Shown here piece by piece: positions 17,485-26,137 of a DNA stretch of 64,000 nucleotides. Location: the NCBI RefSeq assembly GCF_000801335.2, contig NZ_JSEH01000018.1, positions 51,130 to 115,129 on the forward strand, given 5' to 3'. The notes under the pieces are model-generated. The model searched no databases, had not been told where the DNA came from, and saw only the letters and a list, made by a program, of their open reading frames with translations. Numbering within the stretch: the stretch's first letter is position 1; each line of letters starts with the position of its first letter. The DNA comes from Desulfovibrio sp. TomC (GTDB lineage Bacteria > Desulfobacterota > Desulfovibrionia > Desulfovibrionales > Desulfovibrionaceae). A program made the position numbers and the translations under genes.

Positions 17485-18702
17485 ATGCCTTTTTTCAATT
17501 TTCGTCCAGCCGCCCGGTCCGTAGCCTCCCTTGCCGTTCCCCTGGCTCTGGCCTTGCTGACGACCGTGGCCGGATGCGATCGCCCCAAACCCCAGGCCCA
17601 AAAGCCCACTCCGGTTGAAGTGACCGTCATTGAGGCCAAACCCGTCACGGCGCCGCTCAATGTTGACGGCATCGGCCACGTCTTTGCCGTACGCACGGTG
17701 AGCGTGCGGTCACAGGTCACGGGCGTCCTGCAAAAGACGCTCTTTGCCGAAGGCGACGTGGTCAAGGAAGGTCAGCTGCTCCTCATTATCAATCCCGATT
17801 CCTACAAGGCCAAGCTCGACGAGGCCAAGAGCACCCTGGCTCGCGACAAGGCCACGGCCGCCCAGGCCAAGCGCGAGTGGCTGCGCTATAAAGATCTCGT
17901 GGCCAAGGCCGTCATCAGCCAGGAAGACTATGAGCAAAAGCGCACGGCTTGGCAGCAGGACGAAGAGCAGGTGAAAGTTGACGAGGCGGCCGTGGTCAAT
18001 GCCAAGGTCAATCTCGACTACTGCTATATTTACGCCCCCTGCACCGGCGTTGTCGGGTTACAGCAGTACAAGACCGGCAACCTGATCGAGGCCAACAAAG
18101 ACATCATCGTCAGCCTCAATCAGATCGAACCAATCAACGTCCAGTTCTCGGTGGCGGAAAAGTATCTGCCCGACATCCGCAGCCACGCCGCCAAGGCCAC
18201 ACTGGCCGTGGAGGCCCACTATCCCGGCCAACAGGAAGTGGCTGCCAAGGGCACGCTCAACGTGATCAACAACACCGTGGACACCAGCACCGGCACCATC
18301 ACGTTGCAGGGCGTGTTCCCCAATACCGACCGCGCCCTGTGGCCGGGCCAGTTTGTGGACGCCACCGTGGTTCTGGCCGACACCGTGGACACGCTGCTTG
18401 TGCCCTCAAGCGCCGTGGCCAACACCCAAAGCGGCGTTTCGCTTTTTATTGCCAAGCCGGACAACACGGTGGAAATCCGTCCGGTGACGGCAGGCCGCAA
18501 AATCGGGGCCGAAACGGTCATCGAGAAAGGCCTGGCTCCTGGCGAGCGGGTGATCACCTCGGGACAGATCAAGCTTTTCCCGGGCGTGCCGCTGACCATT
18601 GTCCAGTCGGCCGCCTACAAGGAAGGCCCGGTGTCTCCGGCTGCCGTGGCCGACAGGGATAAAAACAAGGCCAAGCCTTCCGGGGAAGGTCAGGGGAACT
18701 AG
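17485..18702 (+). CDS. RND efflux periplasmic adaptor lipoprotein
   Basis: Membrane-fusion subunit joining an inner-membrane RND pump to an outer-membrane channel. The 405-aa protein has a lipoprotein signal ending TVAGC (Cys31), a biotinyl-lipoyl-like half motif, a short alpha-hairpin (about residues 105-155), the second lipoyl half (IYAPCTGVVGLQQYK) and beta-barrel domains, in the order of the AcrA/MdtA family. ATG 17485 has GAGAGGAG about 10 bases upstream, and the signal peptide begins there, although the frame is open from 17242. Two bases separate its stop from the pump gene. Substrate cannot be inferred; MdtA-like drug efflux is the closest general call. Confidence 0.93.
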   Translation: MPFFNFRPAARSVASLAVPLALALLTTVAGCDRPKPQAQKPTPVEVTVIEAKPVTAPLNVDGIGHVFAVRTVSVRSQVTGVLQKTLFAEGDVVKEGQLLLIINPDSYKAKLDEAKSTLARDKATAAQAKREWLRYKDLVAKAVISQEDYEQKRTAWQQDEEQVKVDEAAVVNAKVNLDYCYIYAPCTGVVGLQQYKTGNLIEANKDIIVSLNQIEPINVQFSVAEKYLPDIRSHAAKATLAVEAHYPGQQEVAAKGTLNVINNTVDTSTGTITLQGVFPNTDRALWPGQFVDATVVLADTVDTLLVPSSAVANTQSGVSLFIAKPDNTVEIRPVTAGRKIGAETVIEKGLAPGERVITSGQIKLFPGVPLTIVQSAAYKEGPVSPAAVADRDKNKAKPSGEGQGN

Positions 18703-18704
18703 CC

Positions 18705-21700
18705 ATGACCGACCTTTTCATCAAGCGGCCGGTAGCCACAACGCTGCTGATGGCCGCGCTTATCTTCTTTGGCATTGTCTCCTATTTCTCGCTGCCCATC
18801 AGCGAAATGCCGAGCATCGACTTCCCCACCATCCAGGTGACGGCCTCGCTGCCCGGCGCTGACCCCGAAACCATGGCCTCGGCCGTGGCCACGCCGCTGG
18901 AGCGGCAGTTCACGTCCATTTCCGGCCTGCAGTCCATGAGTTCGTCCAACTCCCTGGGCACAACCACCATTACCCTCCAGTTCGACCTGTCGCGCAACAT
19001 CGACGGCGCCGGCACGGACGTCCTGACCTACATCAACGCCGCCCAGGGCAGCCTCCCCACCAATATGCCGAGTCCCCCGACCTTCCAGAAGGTCAACCCG
19101 GCGGACATGCCCATCATCTATATCCGCGTCTCCAGCGACACCATGCCGCTGTACAAGGTCACCAACTACGCCAAGGTCTACATCGCCCAGCGTATTTCCA
19201 TGATCAACGGTGTGGCCCAGGTGGCGGTCTACGGCGACCAGACCTATTCGCCCCGGGTCCAGGTCAACCCAGACAAGCTCGCGGCGCTGTCGATCGGCAT
19301 TGATGAAGTCGCCAATGCCTTCAACAGTGAAACCGTGCTCCAGCCCACCGGTTCGCTCTACGGCGTGGACAAGCTCTTCACCATCAAGGCCCAGGGCCAG
19401 TTGACCAGCGCCACGGCCTACAACCGCCAGATCATCGCCTACAGAAACGGCAGCCCGGTGCGCCTCCAGGACGTGGGAGCAGCCATCGACTCTACGGTCA
19501 ACAACCGAAACGCCGCCTTTTTCGACCAGCAGCAAGGCATCGTCATCGCCGTCAAACGCGCGGCCGGCACCAACACCATCCAGCTCGTGGACTCCATCCG
19601 GGCCATGATCCCCAATATCGAGGCCACGCTGCCGCCGTCGGTCAATCTTGAATTCCTCTACGACCGGTCCATCTCCATCAAGGAAGCCATCGACGACGTC
19701 CAGTTCACCCTGATGCTTTCCATTGGGTTGGTCGTGCTCGTGGTCTATCTGTTCCTCAACAACCTGCCCGCCACCATCATTGCCAGTCTGGCCCTGCCGA
19801 CCGCCCTTATCGGCACACTTTCGCTCATGGTGTTTTTCCACTTTTCCATCGACAACCTTTCAGCCATGGCCATCATCCTGGCGGTCGGGTTCGTGGTGGA
19901 TGACGCCATCGTCATGATCGAAAACATTGTACGCCACACCGAGATGGGTAAAAAAATGATGCAGGCCTCTCTGGACGGGGCGCGCCAGATCGGCTTCACC
20001 ATCATTTCCATGACCCTGTCCCTGGTTGCGGTCTTTATCCCCATCATGTTCATGGCCGGCATCCTGGGCCGCGTCCTAAACGAGATGGCCATTACCATTA
20101 CGCTTTGCATTCTTGTTTCGGGTTTCGTCACCCTGTCGCTGACCCCTATGCTTTGCAGCCGTTTTCTCTCGGGAAAGATTTCCGAGTCCGGCAAAATTTT
20201 CAAATGGTTCGAGCGGGGCTACGAAAAATCCCTGCACTTTGCCCTGCGGTTTCGTTTCTTCGTCATGCTTTTGTCCGTGGGCGTCCTGGCCCTGACCTTC
20301 TGGCTGTTTACGGTCGTGCCCACGGGCTTTATTCCGGCCACGGACTCCGGCATCTTCTACGCCTTCGGCATGGCCGAACAATCCGCCTCCTATGATACCA
20401 TGAAGGACCGGGTCCTCAAGGTCGGACGCATTTTCATGTCCGATCCGGACGTGTTCAAGTTCATTGGCGTTGTCGGCGTCGGCGGACCCAACACGTCCAT
20501 GAATAACGCCGCCATGTTCCCGCTGCTTGGTCCCATGAAGACTCGCAAACGCAGCGCCCAGCAGATCATCGACGATCTGCGCCCCAAAATGGCCCAGCTG
20601 CCGGACCTCTTTGTCTTCATGTACAACCCGCCCTCGATCCAGATCGGCGGCAAGCAGACCAAGGCACTGTATCAGTACACGCTGCTCTCGCCCGATCCGG
20701 GCGAACTGTATCCCATAGCTCGCAAGATGGCTGCGGATATGCGCAAGATTAAGGAAATCACCGACGTCAACACCGATATGCAGATCGACGGTCCCCAGGT
20801 CCAGATCGAGATCGACCGCGACAAGGCGCAAGCCCTGGGCGTTACGGCTTCGGCTATCGAGACGGCTTTGATGACGGCCTACGCTGCCCGGCAGTTGACC
20901 AACCTCTACGGCGCAACCGACACCTACAAGGTCATCGTCGAGGTGCAGCCCGAGTTCCAGCGCCGGCCGGATCTGCTCAACAAGCTCTACGTGCGGTCCT
21001 CCCAGGTCGACACGAACGGCAACACCGTGCTTGTGCCTTTAAACGGCCTCGTCAAGATGACCGAGGGCGTGGGACCGCTGGTGGTCAACCATACCGGCCA
21101 GCTCACGTCGGTCACCATTTCCTACAATACGGCCGGCAACTACTCCATCGGCGAGGCCGTGGCCGCCATCGAGACGCTGTCCAAGAAAGAGCTGCCGAGC
21201 AACATCAGCTACATCTTCGAAGGCCAGGCCACGGCCTTTAAGCAGTCCCTGGCCAGTGTGCCGTTCCTGCTCTTTTTGGCCATCATGATCATCTACCTGA
21301 TCTTGGGTATCCTCTATGAAAGTTTCATCCATCCCATCACCATTCTTTCGGGTCTGCCCTCGGCCGCGCTTGGCGGCCTGATAACCTTGCTGGTTTTTGG
21401 CCGACAGCTCGACTTGTATGGATTCATCGGCATCATCATGCTGATCGGTATCGTCAAAAAGAACTCCATCATGGTCATCGACTTTGCCATTGAGGCGGAG
21501 AGAGAGGGGAAGTCGCCTTTTGAGGCCGTGTTCGAAGGCTGCATCGTGCGTTTCCGCCCCATCATGATGACCACGGTTGCGGCCATTGCCGGCATCTTCC
21601 CCATTGCCCTCGGCATGGGCGCCGGCGGCGACGCCAGACAGCCGCTTGGCCTCGTCGTGGCCGGCGGACTGATCATCTCCCAGGTGGTCACGCTTTATCT

Positions 21701-21779
21701 GACGCCGTGTTTCTATACCTACATGGATCAGTTGCAGACCTGGCTGGTCGGGCACAAGGCCGACAAGGAAGAAGGGTAG
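18705..21779 (+). CDS. RND multidrug efflux pump, inner-membrane subunit
   Basis: Proton-driven AcrB/MdtB-type transporter, 1024 aa, the normal length for the hydrophobe/amphiphile exporter family. It starts MTDLFIKRPVATTLLMAALI, the family's first transmembrane helix. The two six-helix halves each follow a large periplasmic loop. The helix 4 proton-relay region reads VGFVVDDAIVMIENI with the paired aspartates expected for proton coupling, and a second helix-rich half ends at GGLIISQVVTLYLTPCFYTYMDQL. It is expressed with the adaptor immediately upstream. No outer-membrane TolC partner is present nearby, so one elsewhere in the genome is presumed. Confidence 0.95.
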   Translation: MTDLFIKRPVATTLLMAALIFFGIVSYFSLPISEMPSIDFPTIQVTASLPGADPETMASAVATPLERQFTSISGLQSMSSSNSLGTTTITLQFDLSRNIDGAGTDVLTYINAAQGSLPTNMPSPPTFQKVNPADMPIIYIRVSSDTMPLYKVTNYAKVYIAQRISMINGVAQVAVYGDQTYSPRVQVNPDKLAALSIGIDEVANAFNSETVLQPTGSLYGVDKLFTIKAQGQLTSATAYNRQIIAYRNGSPVRLQDVGAAIDSTVNNRNAAFFDQQQGIVIAVKRAAGTNTIQLVDSIRAMIPNIEATLPPSVNLEFLYDRSISIKEAIDDVQFTLMLSIGLVVLVVYLFLNNLPATIIASLALPTALIGTLSLMVFFHFSIDNLSAMAIILAVGFVVDDAIVMIENIVRHTEMGKKMMQASLDGARQIGFTIISMTLSLVAVFIPIMFMAGILGRVLNEMAITITLCILVSGFVTLSLTPMLCSRFLSGKISESGKIFKWFERGYEKSLHFALRFRFFVMLLSVGVLALTFWLFTVVPTGFIPATDSGIFYAFGMAEQSASYDTMKDRVLKVGRIFMSDPDVFKFIGVVGVGGPNTSMNNAAMFPLLGPMKTRKRSAQQIIDDLRPKMAQLPDLFVFMYNPPSIQIGGKQTKALYQYTLLSPDPGELYPIARKMAADMRKIKEITDVNTDMQIDGPQVQIEIDRDKAQALGVTASAIETALMTAYAARQLTNLYGATDTYKVIVEVQPEFQRRPDLLNKLYVRSSQVDTNGNTVLVPLNGLVKMTEGVGPLVVNHTGQLTSVTISYNTAGNYSIGEAVAAIETLSKKELPSNISYIFEGQATAFKQSLASVPFLLFLAIMIIYLILGILYESFIHPITILSGLPSAALGGLITLLVFGRQLDLYGFIGIIMLIGIVKKNSIMVIDFAIEAEREGKSPFEAVFEGCIVRFRPIMMTTVAAIAGIFPIALGMGAGGDARQPLGLVVAGGLIISQVVTLYLTPCFYTYMDQLQTWLVGHKADKEEG

Positions 21780-21856
21780 GGGCCGGCCAGCCCGGGCTAC
21801 TGCCGTCTGGTTGGGAAAACGGCAGGGGCGGGCAGTATGCCGCATTGTGTTGCTGC

Positions 21857-21896
21857 ACGGGGCCGGGCGTCGAAAGGCGCTCCGGCCCTGTTTTTT
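21857..21896 (+). terminator. Rho-independent terminator after the RND pump
   Basis: A 10-bp stem (21857-21866 with 21882-21891, one wobble), a 15-base loop and six T residues (21891-21896), 78 bases after the pump stop. Confidence 0.8.
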
Positions 21897-22034
21897 GGGT
21901 GCGTCGGGCTTTGGCGGGCTGCCGTCTCCGACCGGATCGTGTACAATTGCGTGCCGTGACCCTGCGGCCGTTGGCGCGGGAAGATGACGGGCGTATTACC
22001 GGTGCGGCCGGTCGGGAAGAACCCAGGAGTTGCC

Positions 22035-22919
22035 ATGTACGATTATCTTTCGTTGTCCGATGCCGTGGCCGATGTGCTGCGCGCCCGGTTGGCCGGAGTG
22101 GCTACGGCCCCGGAACGTCTGTCCGTGCCGGTGCCGGGCGGGGTGCTTCTGTGCATGCCGGCGGCTGACGACCAGATAGCCGTGGTCAAGACCATCACCG
22201 TACATCCGGGCAACCGGGAGCGGCCGGTCATTCAGGGCGAGGTGACGGTGATCGAGGCGGCCACGGGCCGGCGTCTGGGGACGCTTGACGGCCCGACCGT
22301 GACGGCCCGGCGTACGGCGGCCGTCAGCCTGCTGGCAGCCCGAATCCTGGCGGCAGACACGGCCGGCCCGCTTCTGGTCATCGGGGTCGGGGTCCAGGCC
22401 AGGGCGCATGTGGAGGCGTTTTGGCAGGGGCTTGGCGTACGCGCCATCACCCTTGTCGGTCGCACGCAGGAGCGGGCCGAGGCCCTGGCAGCCTCCCTGG
22501 CCGAGGCAGGCGTCACGGTACAGGTGGCGACGGATAAAGCGGCAGTGGAGCAGGCCGTGCAGCAGGCGGCCATGATCGTGACAGCCACCACCAGCTGCGA
22601 GCCGGTGCTGGCCGATGTGGTGCGGGGCGACGTGTTTGTCTCGGCTGTCGGGTCATTCACCCCGGAGGCGGCCGAGTTGCCGGCCGCGCTGGTGCAGCGG
22701 GCGATCCTCTATGTCGACGATATGGAGTCGGCCAAGGTCGAGGCCGGCGATTATCTGCGCGCGGGCGTTCACTGGGAGAGGGTGACGCCGCTTGAGGCGG
22801 TGCTCGACGGCGTGCCGCCGCGTCCGGCTGGTCCGGTGGTCTTTAAGACGGTTGGGCATGCCCTGTTTGATCTTGCGGCGGCGCGGCAAGCCTTTGCCGG
22901 GAGTATTGCTTCGTCGTAG
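22035..22919 (+). CDS. Ornithine cyclodeaminase/mu-crystallin family dehydrogenase
   Basis: NAD(P)-dependent enzyme of 294 aa. The Rossmann fold starts at LLVIGVGVQARAHVEAF (family GxGxQA), and the substrate-side loop includes RPVIQGEVTVIE. Members include ornithine cyclodeaminase, alanine dehydrogenase and delta-1-pyrroline-2-carboxylate/piperideine-2-carboxylate reductases. The rather short length and lack of an obvious ornithine-type active-site signature fit an imino-acid reductase slightly better, but I cannot separate these. AGGAG lies 7 bases before ATG 22035; a longer open frame from 21984 lacks a ribosome site. It stands alone between the RND terminator and an intergenic repeat. Confidence 0.85.
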   Translation: MYDYLSLSDAVADVLRARLAGVATAPERLSVPVPGGVLLCMPAADDQIAVVKTITVHPGNRERPVIQGEVTVIEAATGRRLGTLDGPTVTARRTAAVSLLAARILAADTAGPLLVIGVGVQARAHVEAFWQGLGVRAITLVGRTQERAEALAASLAEAGVTVQVATDKAAVEQAVQQAAMIVTATTSCEPVLADVVRGDVFVSAVGSFTPEAAELPAALVQRAILYVDDMESAKVEAGDYLRAGVHWERVTPLEAVLDGVPPRPAGPVVFKTVGHALFDLAAARQAFAGSIASS

Positions 22920-23017
22920 TTCCCCTTGTTCTGGCGGCAGGGGAGCGGCCTCTGGGAATCATGGCCTCGACGTCGAAGCTCTTCCCCCTGTGCAGGGCCG
23001 ACGGAGCAACGCCGGAC

Positions 23018-23143
23018 TCTTCTCGTCTTCTCTTGTGCAACTTTCGCGCAACGACCTGGCAACGCACCCGGTCAAAACAAACGAACCCCAGGTGGGATTC
23101 CAAAGGGCTCAGCCCTTTGGCCGCCAGAGGCATTCTTTCTTTC
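23018..23143. repeat. Intergenic repeat copy A with perfect hairpin
   Basis: The segment from 23018 aligns by eye with 60919-61008 (shared CTTCTCTTG, then CGGTCAAA, then GGGATTCCAA), and it ends in a perfect 10-bp palindrome (23100-23109 with 23111-23120) followed by a GGCCGCC-A-GAGGC tail. It lies between convergent genes and may also end transcription. Confidence 0.6.
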
Positions 23144-23153
23144 CCCTCCTCAA

Positions 23154-25124
23154 CTAAACCGCACCCCGAAACAACCCCGCGCCTTTTTTGAGCGCCTCGG
23201 CCGTGCCCATGACGTAGAGCCGGTCGCCGGCGGCCAGGACAAAGGGGCCGTCGGGGTTGGGCACGAATTCGTCGCCGCGCCGGGCGGCGGCCACGGTCAG
23301 GTCGTGTTCCCGGCGCAGGTGCACGTCCATAAGCGACCGGCCGGCCAGGGGCGAGGCCGTGTCCACGGTAAAGACCGACACATGCAGCCCGGCCAGGGAC
23401 TTGTCCGGCACAAAGCCCACCATCTCGTCGAGGGACCCCGGCAGCATGGCCTTGTACCCCTCGCGCCGGATGTCCTGGACCATGCGTTCAATGTCGTCGT
23501 GGGGCAGCATGAATTTGTCCATCACCCGGGTGAAAACGGCCAGGGAGGCCTCGAATTCCTCGGCAATAACGTCGTTGGCCCCAAGGTCGAGCAGGGCCTT
23601 GATCTCGGTGTTAAACCGGGTGCGGGCCACGATATAGATGGCCGGGTTCTCGAACCGGGCGATTTCCACGGCCCGACGGGCGGCGGCGGCATCGGAGACG
23701 ACTACGGCCAGGGCCTTGGCCTCCTGCACGCAGATGTGGGTCAGCACCCCGGGTTTGGAGGCGTCGCCAAAGATGATGGGTTCGCCTTTTTTGGCTTCGT
23801 TTCGCACCGTGTCCGGGTTCATCTCCAAAATGACATAGGCGATGCCGGCCGCCTTGGCTGCCCGGGCCAGCTGTCGGCCGCCGGCCCCGAAGCCGAGGAT
23901 GATCAAGTGATTGCAGTACGCGGCTGTGGGCGCGTCGTCAGGCGTTTCACAGACCCGAAGCAGCCGGCACACGAGTACGGCGGCGCGCGGGGCCAGAGCG
24001 ATCAGAAACGGGGCCAGGACCATGGTTAAGATGCTGGCGGCCAGGAACTTCTGGTAGAGATGCTCGGAAATGACGCCCTGGGAAAAACCGGCCTTGGCCA
24101 GAATAAAGGAAAATTCTCCCACCTGGCACAGGGCCAGACCGACCAGCACGGCGATGCGGGTGGGGTAGCCCAGGATGCGTGTGGCAATACCGGCCACGAC
24201 GGCCTTGATGGCAAGGAGCAGCAACGCGGCGGCCAGGATTTCCCAGACATGGACAGCGGCGGCCGAGATGTTGAGCAACATACCGATGGAAATGAAAAAG
24301 AGCGACGTGAAGACGTCCTTGAAGGGCAGGACGGCTTCGTGGAGGTTTTCCCGGTAGTCCGACCCGGACAGAAGCAGGCCGGCCAGGAACGCGCCCAGGG
24401 ATAACGACAGGCCAATGGAGGCGGTCAGCAGGCTGACGGCCAGACAGATACCAAGGGCCGTCAGGAGAAACAGCTCCCGGCTGCGGGTGCGCACAATGGA
24501 AAGGAGCAGCCGCGGCATGAGTTTGCGCGACAAGACGACCAGCAAAATCAGGATGAACGCGCCTTTTCCGATGGTAAAGACAATGGAGTTGGTGAACCCG
24601 AAGGTGCGACCGGCCAGCAGCGGCACGGCCAACATCATGGGCACGGCCAGCAGATCCTGGAAGATGAGGATGCCAAGGCTCACCCGGCCGTGGGGCGCCT
24701 CCATCTCGGCCCGTTCCTGGAGCGTTTTGAGCACGATGGCCGTACTGGACAGGGCGGCCAGCATGCCCATCAGCACCGATGATCCGCTGGAGAACTCCAC
24801 GCCAAAATAGGACAGGGAGAAAAAGACCAGCCAGGTCAGAAGCATCTGGGCCGTGCCGCCAATAAAGACCGGTCGCTTGAGCCGTGAGAGATCGGCCAGG
24901 GACAGTTCCAGGCCGATGGTGAAAAGCAGCATGATGACGCCGATTTCCGAGAGGATTTCAACGTCGTGGGCCGAGCGCACCAGCCCCAGGCCGTGGGGAC
25001 CGCACAAGATGCCGGTCAAGAGCAGTCCGACCAGGGCCGGAATTTTCATGCGGTGGCACACCAAGATGACCAGTACGGCCAGGCCGAAGACGACGGTGAT
25101 ATCAGGAAGGACGGGGATATCCAT
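23154..25124 (-). CDS. CPA2 monovalent cation/proton antiporter with RCK domains
   Basis: Kef-type K+(Na+)/H+ antiporter, 656 aa. About 12 transmembrane helices (residues 1-385) include the family helix LLFTIGLELSL. A TrkA-N/RCK nucleotide-binding domain follows with IILGFGAGGRQLARAAK and an acidic ILEMNPDT end, then a TrkA-C domain (last 90 residues). ATG 25124 begins the first membrane helix; the frame is open 480 bases further upstream but only antisense-type sequence is there. The MarR gene lies 89 bases upstream on the same strand and probably shares its transcript. It is distinct from the second antiporter at 26138 in having a TrkA-C domain. Confidence 0.93.
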   Translation of the reverse strand: MDIPVLPDITVVFGLAVLVILVCHRMKIPALVGLLLTGILCGPHGLGLVRSAHDVEILSEIGVIMLLFTIGLELSLADLSRLKRPVFIGGTAQMLLTWLVFFSLSYFGVEFSSGSSVLMGMLAALSSTAIVLKTLQERAEMEAPHGRVSLGILIFQDLLAVPMMLAVPLLAGRTFGFTNSIVFTIGKGAFILILLVVLSRKLMPRLLLSIVRTRSRELFLLTALGICLAVSLLTASIGLSLSLGAFLAGLLLSGSDYRENLHEAVLPFKDVFTSLFFISIGMLLNISAAAVHVWEILAAALLLLAIKAVVAGIATRILGYPTRIAVLVGLALCQVGEFSFILAKAGFSQGVISEHLYQKFLAASILTMVLAPFLIALAPRAAVLVCRLLRVCETPDDAPTAAYCNHLIILGFGAGGRQLARAAKAAGIAYVILEMNPDTVRNEAKKGEPIIFGDASKPGVLTHICVQEAKALAVVVSDAAAARRAVEIARFENPAIYIVARTRFNTEIKALLDLGANDVIAEEFEASLAVFTRVMDKFMLPHDDIERMVQDIRREGYKAMLPGSLDEMVGFVPDKSLAGLHVSVFTVDTASPLAGRSLMDVHLRREHDLTVAAARRGDEFVPNPDGPFVLAAGDRLYVMGTAEALKKGAGLFRGAV

Positions 25125-25213
25125 ACGGTTTGTAGGCCTCAAAAAGGAGCTTCTGGGATGTGCCTCGGGGCAGGTGGAGGGCGCTGCCTTGGGGAACGTC
25201 CTTGTTGTGTGGC

Positions 25214-25699
25214 TTAAGCGCTGCTTTCCTGACGCGCGGCTTCCATACAGTGGCGAAGGACGTCCAAGGAGGCCAGAACAGCCTCGCGTTGGGCCGGTTC
25301 GACCCGCTCCACCATGCTCTGGAACAAATCGGCCATGAAGGTGCGAATCTCTTCGCGGGCGCGTCGCCCGGTAGGGGTGAGGCTGAGCAGGGTGACCCGG
25401 GCATCGGCGGGATCGGGATGCTTGTCGATCAGCCCATGGCGCAATAACTGGGTGGCGACCGCCGTAACCCGGCTTTTGGTCACGCCCAGACGGCGACCAA
25501 GTTCGCCGGGAGCCAGATAGCGGTTTTCGCCCAGGGCAAGAAGCGCCCGAAGGGCAGCCGGCGGCAGGCCGAAGCGTTCGCTTTGCATGGCAATGCGGGC
25601 CTGGCAACAGGCAAAAAGGTTTTCCACCGCTTCCTGCAGTCGTTTGGCCTGTCGGGCGGCGATAGCAGCGTCGGGCGATGAGGGAGCGTCAGACATCAT
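25214..25699 (-). CDS. MarR family transcriptional regulator
   Basis: Winged-helix DNA-binding repressor, 161 aa. The recognition region LGRRLGVTKSRVTAVATQL and the wing LIDKHPDPADARVTLLSLT are typical of the family, flanked by dimerisation helices. Two consecutive ATG codons (25699, 25696) follow AGGTG; the frame is open further upstream without family similarity. It lies before the antiporter on the same strand and is divergent from the zinc-ribbon/second-antiporter pair, so it may control both units from the 25700-25847 gap, where GTCAAT and ATTGAC form a spaced inverted repeat (near 25729-25756). The effector is unknown. Confidence 0.9.
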   Translation of the reverse strand: MMSDAPSSPDAAIAARQAKRLQEAVENLFACCQARIAMQSERFGLPPAALRALLALGENRYLAPGELGRRLGVTKSRVTAVATQLLRHGLIDKHPDPADARVTLLSLTPTGRRAREEIRTFMADLFQSMVERVEPAQREAVLASLDVLRHCMEAARQESSA

Positions 25700-25847
25700 G
25701 TCCACACCTAAGGGAGCCTGGGCAGGGCTGTCAATGTGCGAAAAGACGTAAATTGACCGGTGTGCCTGTGGCGATTGGCCGGACCGTGGTGTAGACTGCC
25801 GCAAAACACCAGGGCTGCCAGCCGGCGGCCGGTTCCGGGAGGCGCAC

Positions 25848-26045
25848 ATGTCCCAGCCCAAGGCTCCGTGGATTTGTCAGAAGTGCCAGGCCGAAAACGA
25901 CCCGGATTTCACGCATTGCCGCTTGTGCGGCGAAAAACATCCTGATGCGCCGCCAGTTGAAGTGGCCTGCGCCAGTTGCGGCACAAAGCATCCGGGCGGC
26001 AGTTGTTGTCCGCTGTGCGGCAGCCAGGAGTTTTTGCAACTCTGA
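25848..26045 (+). CDS. Small double zinc-ribbon protein
   Basis: A 65-aa cytoplasmic protein with four CxxC pairs (CQKC, CRLC, CASC, CPLC), which should bind two zinc ions as back-to-back ribbons of the zinc-ribbon/RanBP2-like type. The GGAGG ribosome site 6 bases before ATG 25848 and the strict cysteine spacing show that it is a real gene despite its size. It precedes the second antiporter by 92 bases on the same strand. Function is unknown; such proteins usually act as protein-protein or nucleic-acid adaptors. Confidence 0.85.
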   Translation: MSQPKAPWICQKCQAENDPDFTHCRLCGEKHPDAPPVEVACASCGTKHPGGSCCPLCGSQEFLQL

Positions 26046-26137
26046 TTTGCGGTTCGTCCGGCCCCTGCGGCCGCTTGTTCCATCGAAAGGACGCACTGGC
26101 CGGCGCAAGAGCCAAGCTGGTGCCGCGAGGAGGCGGC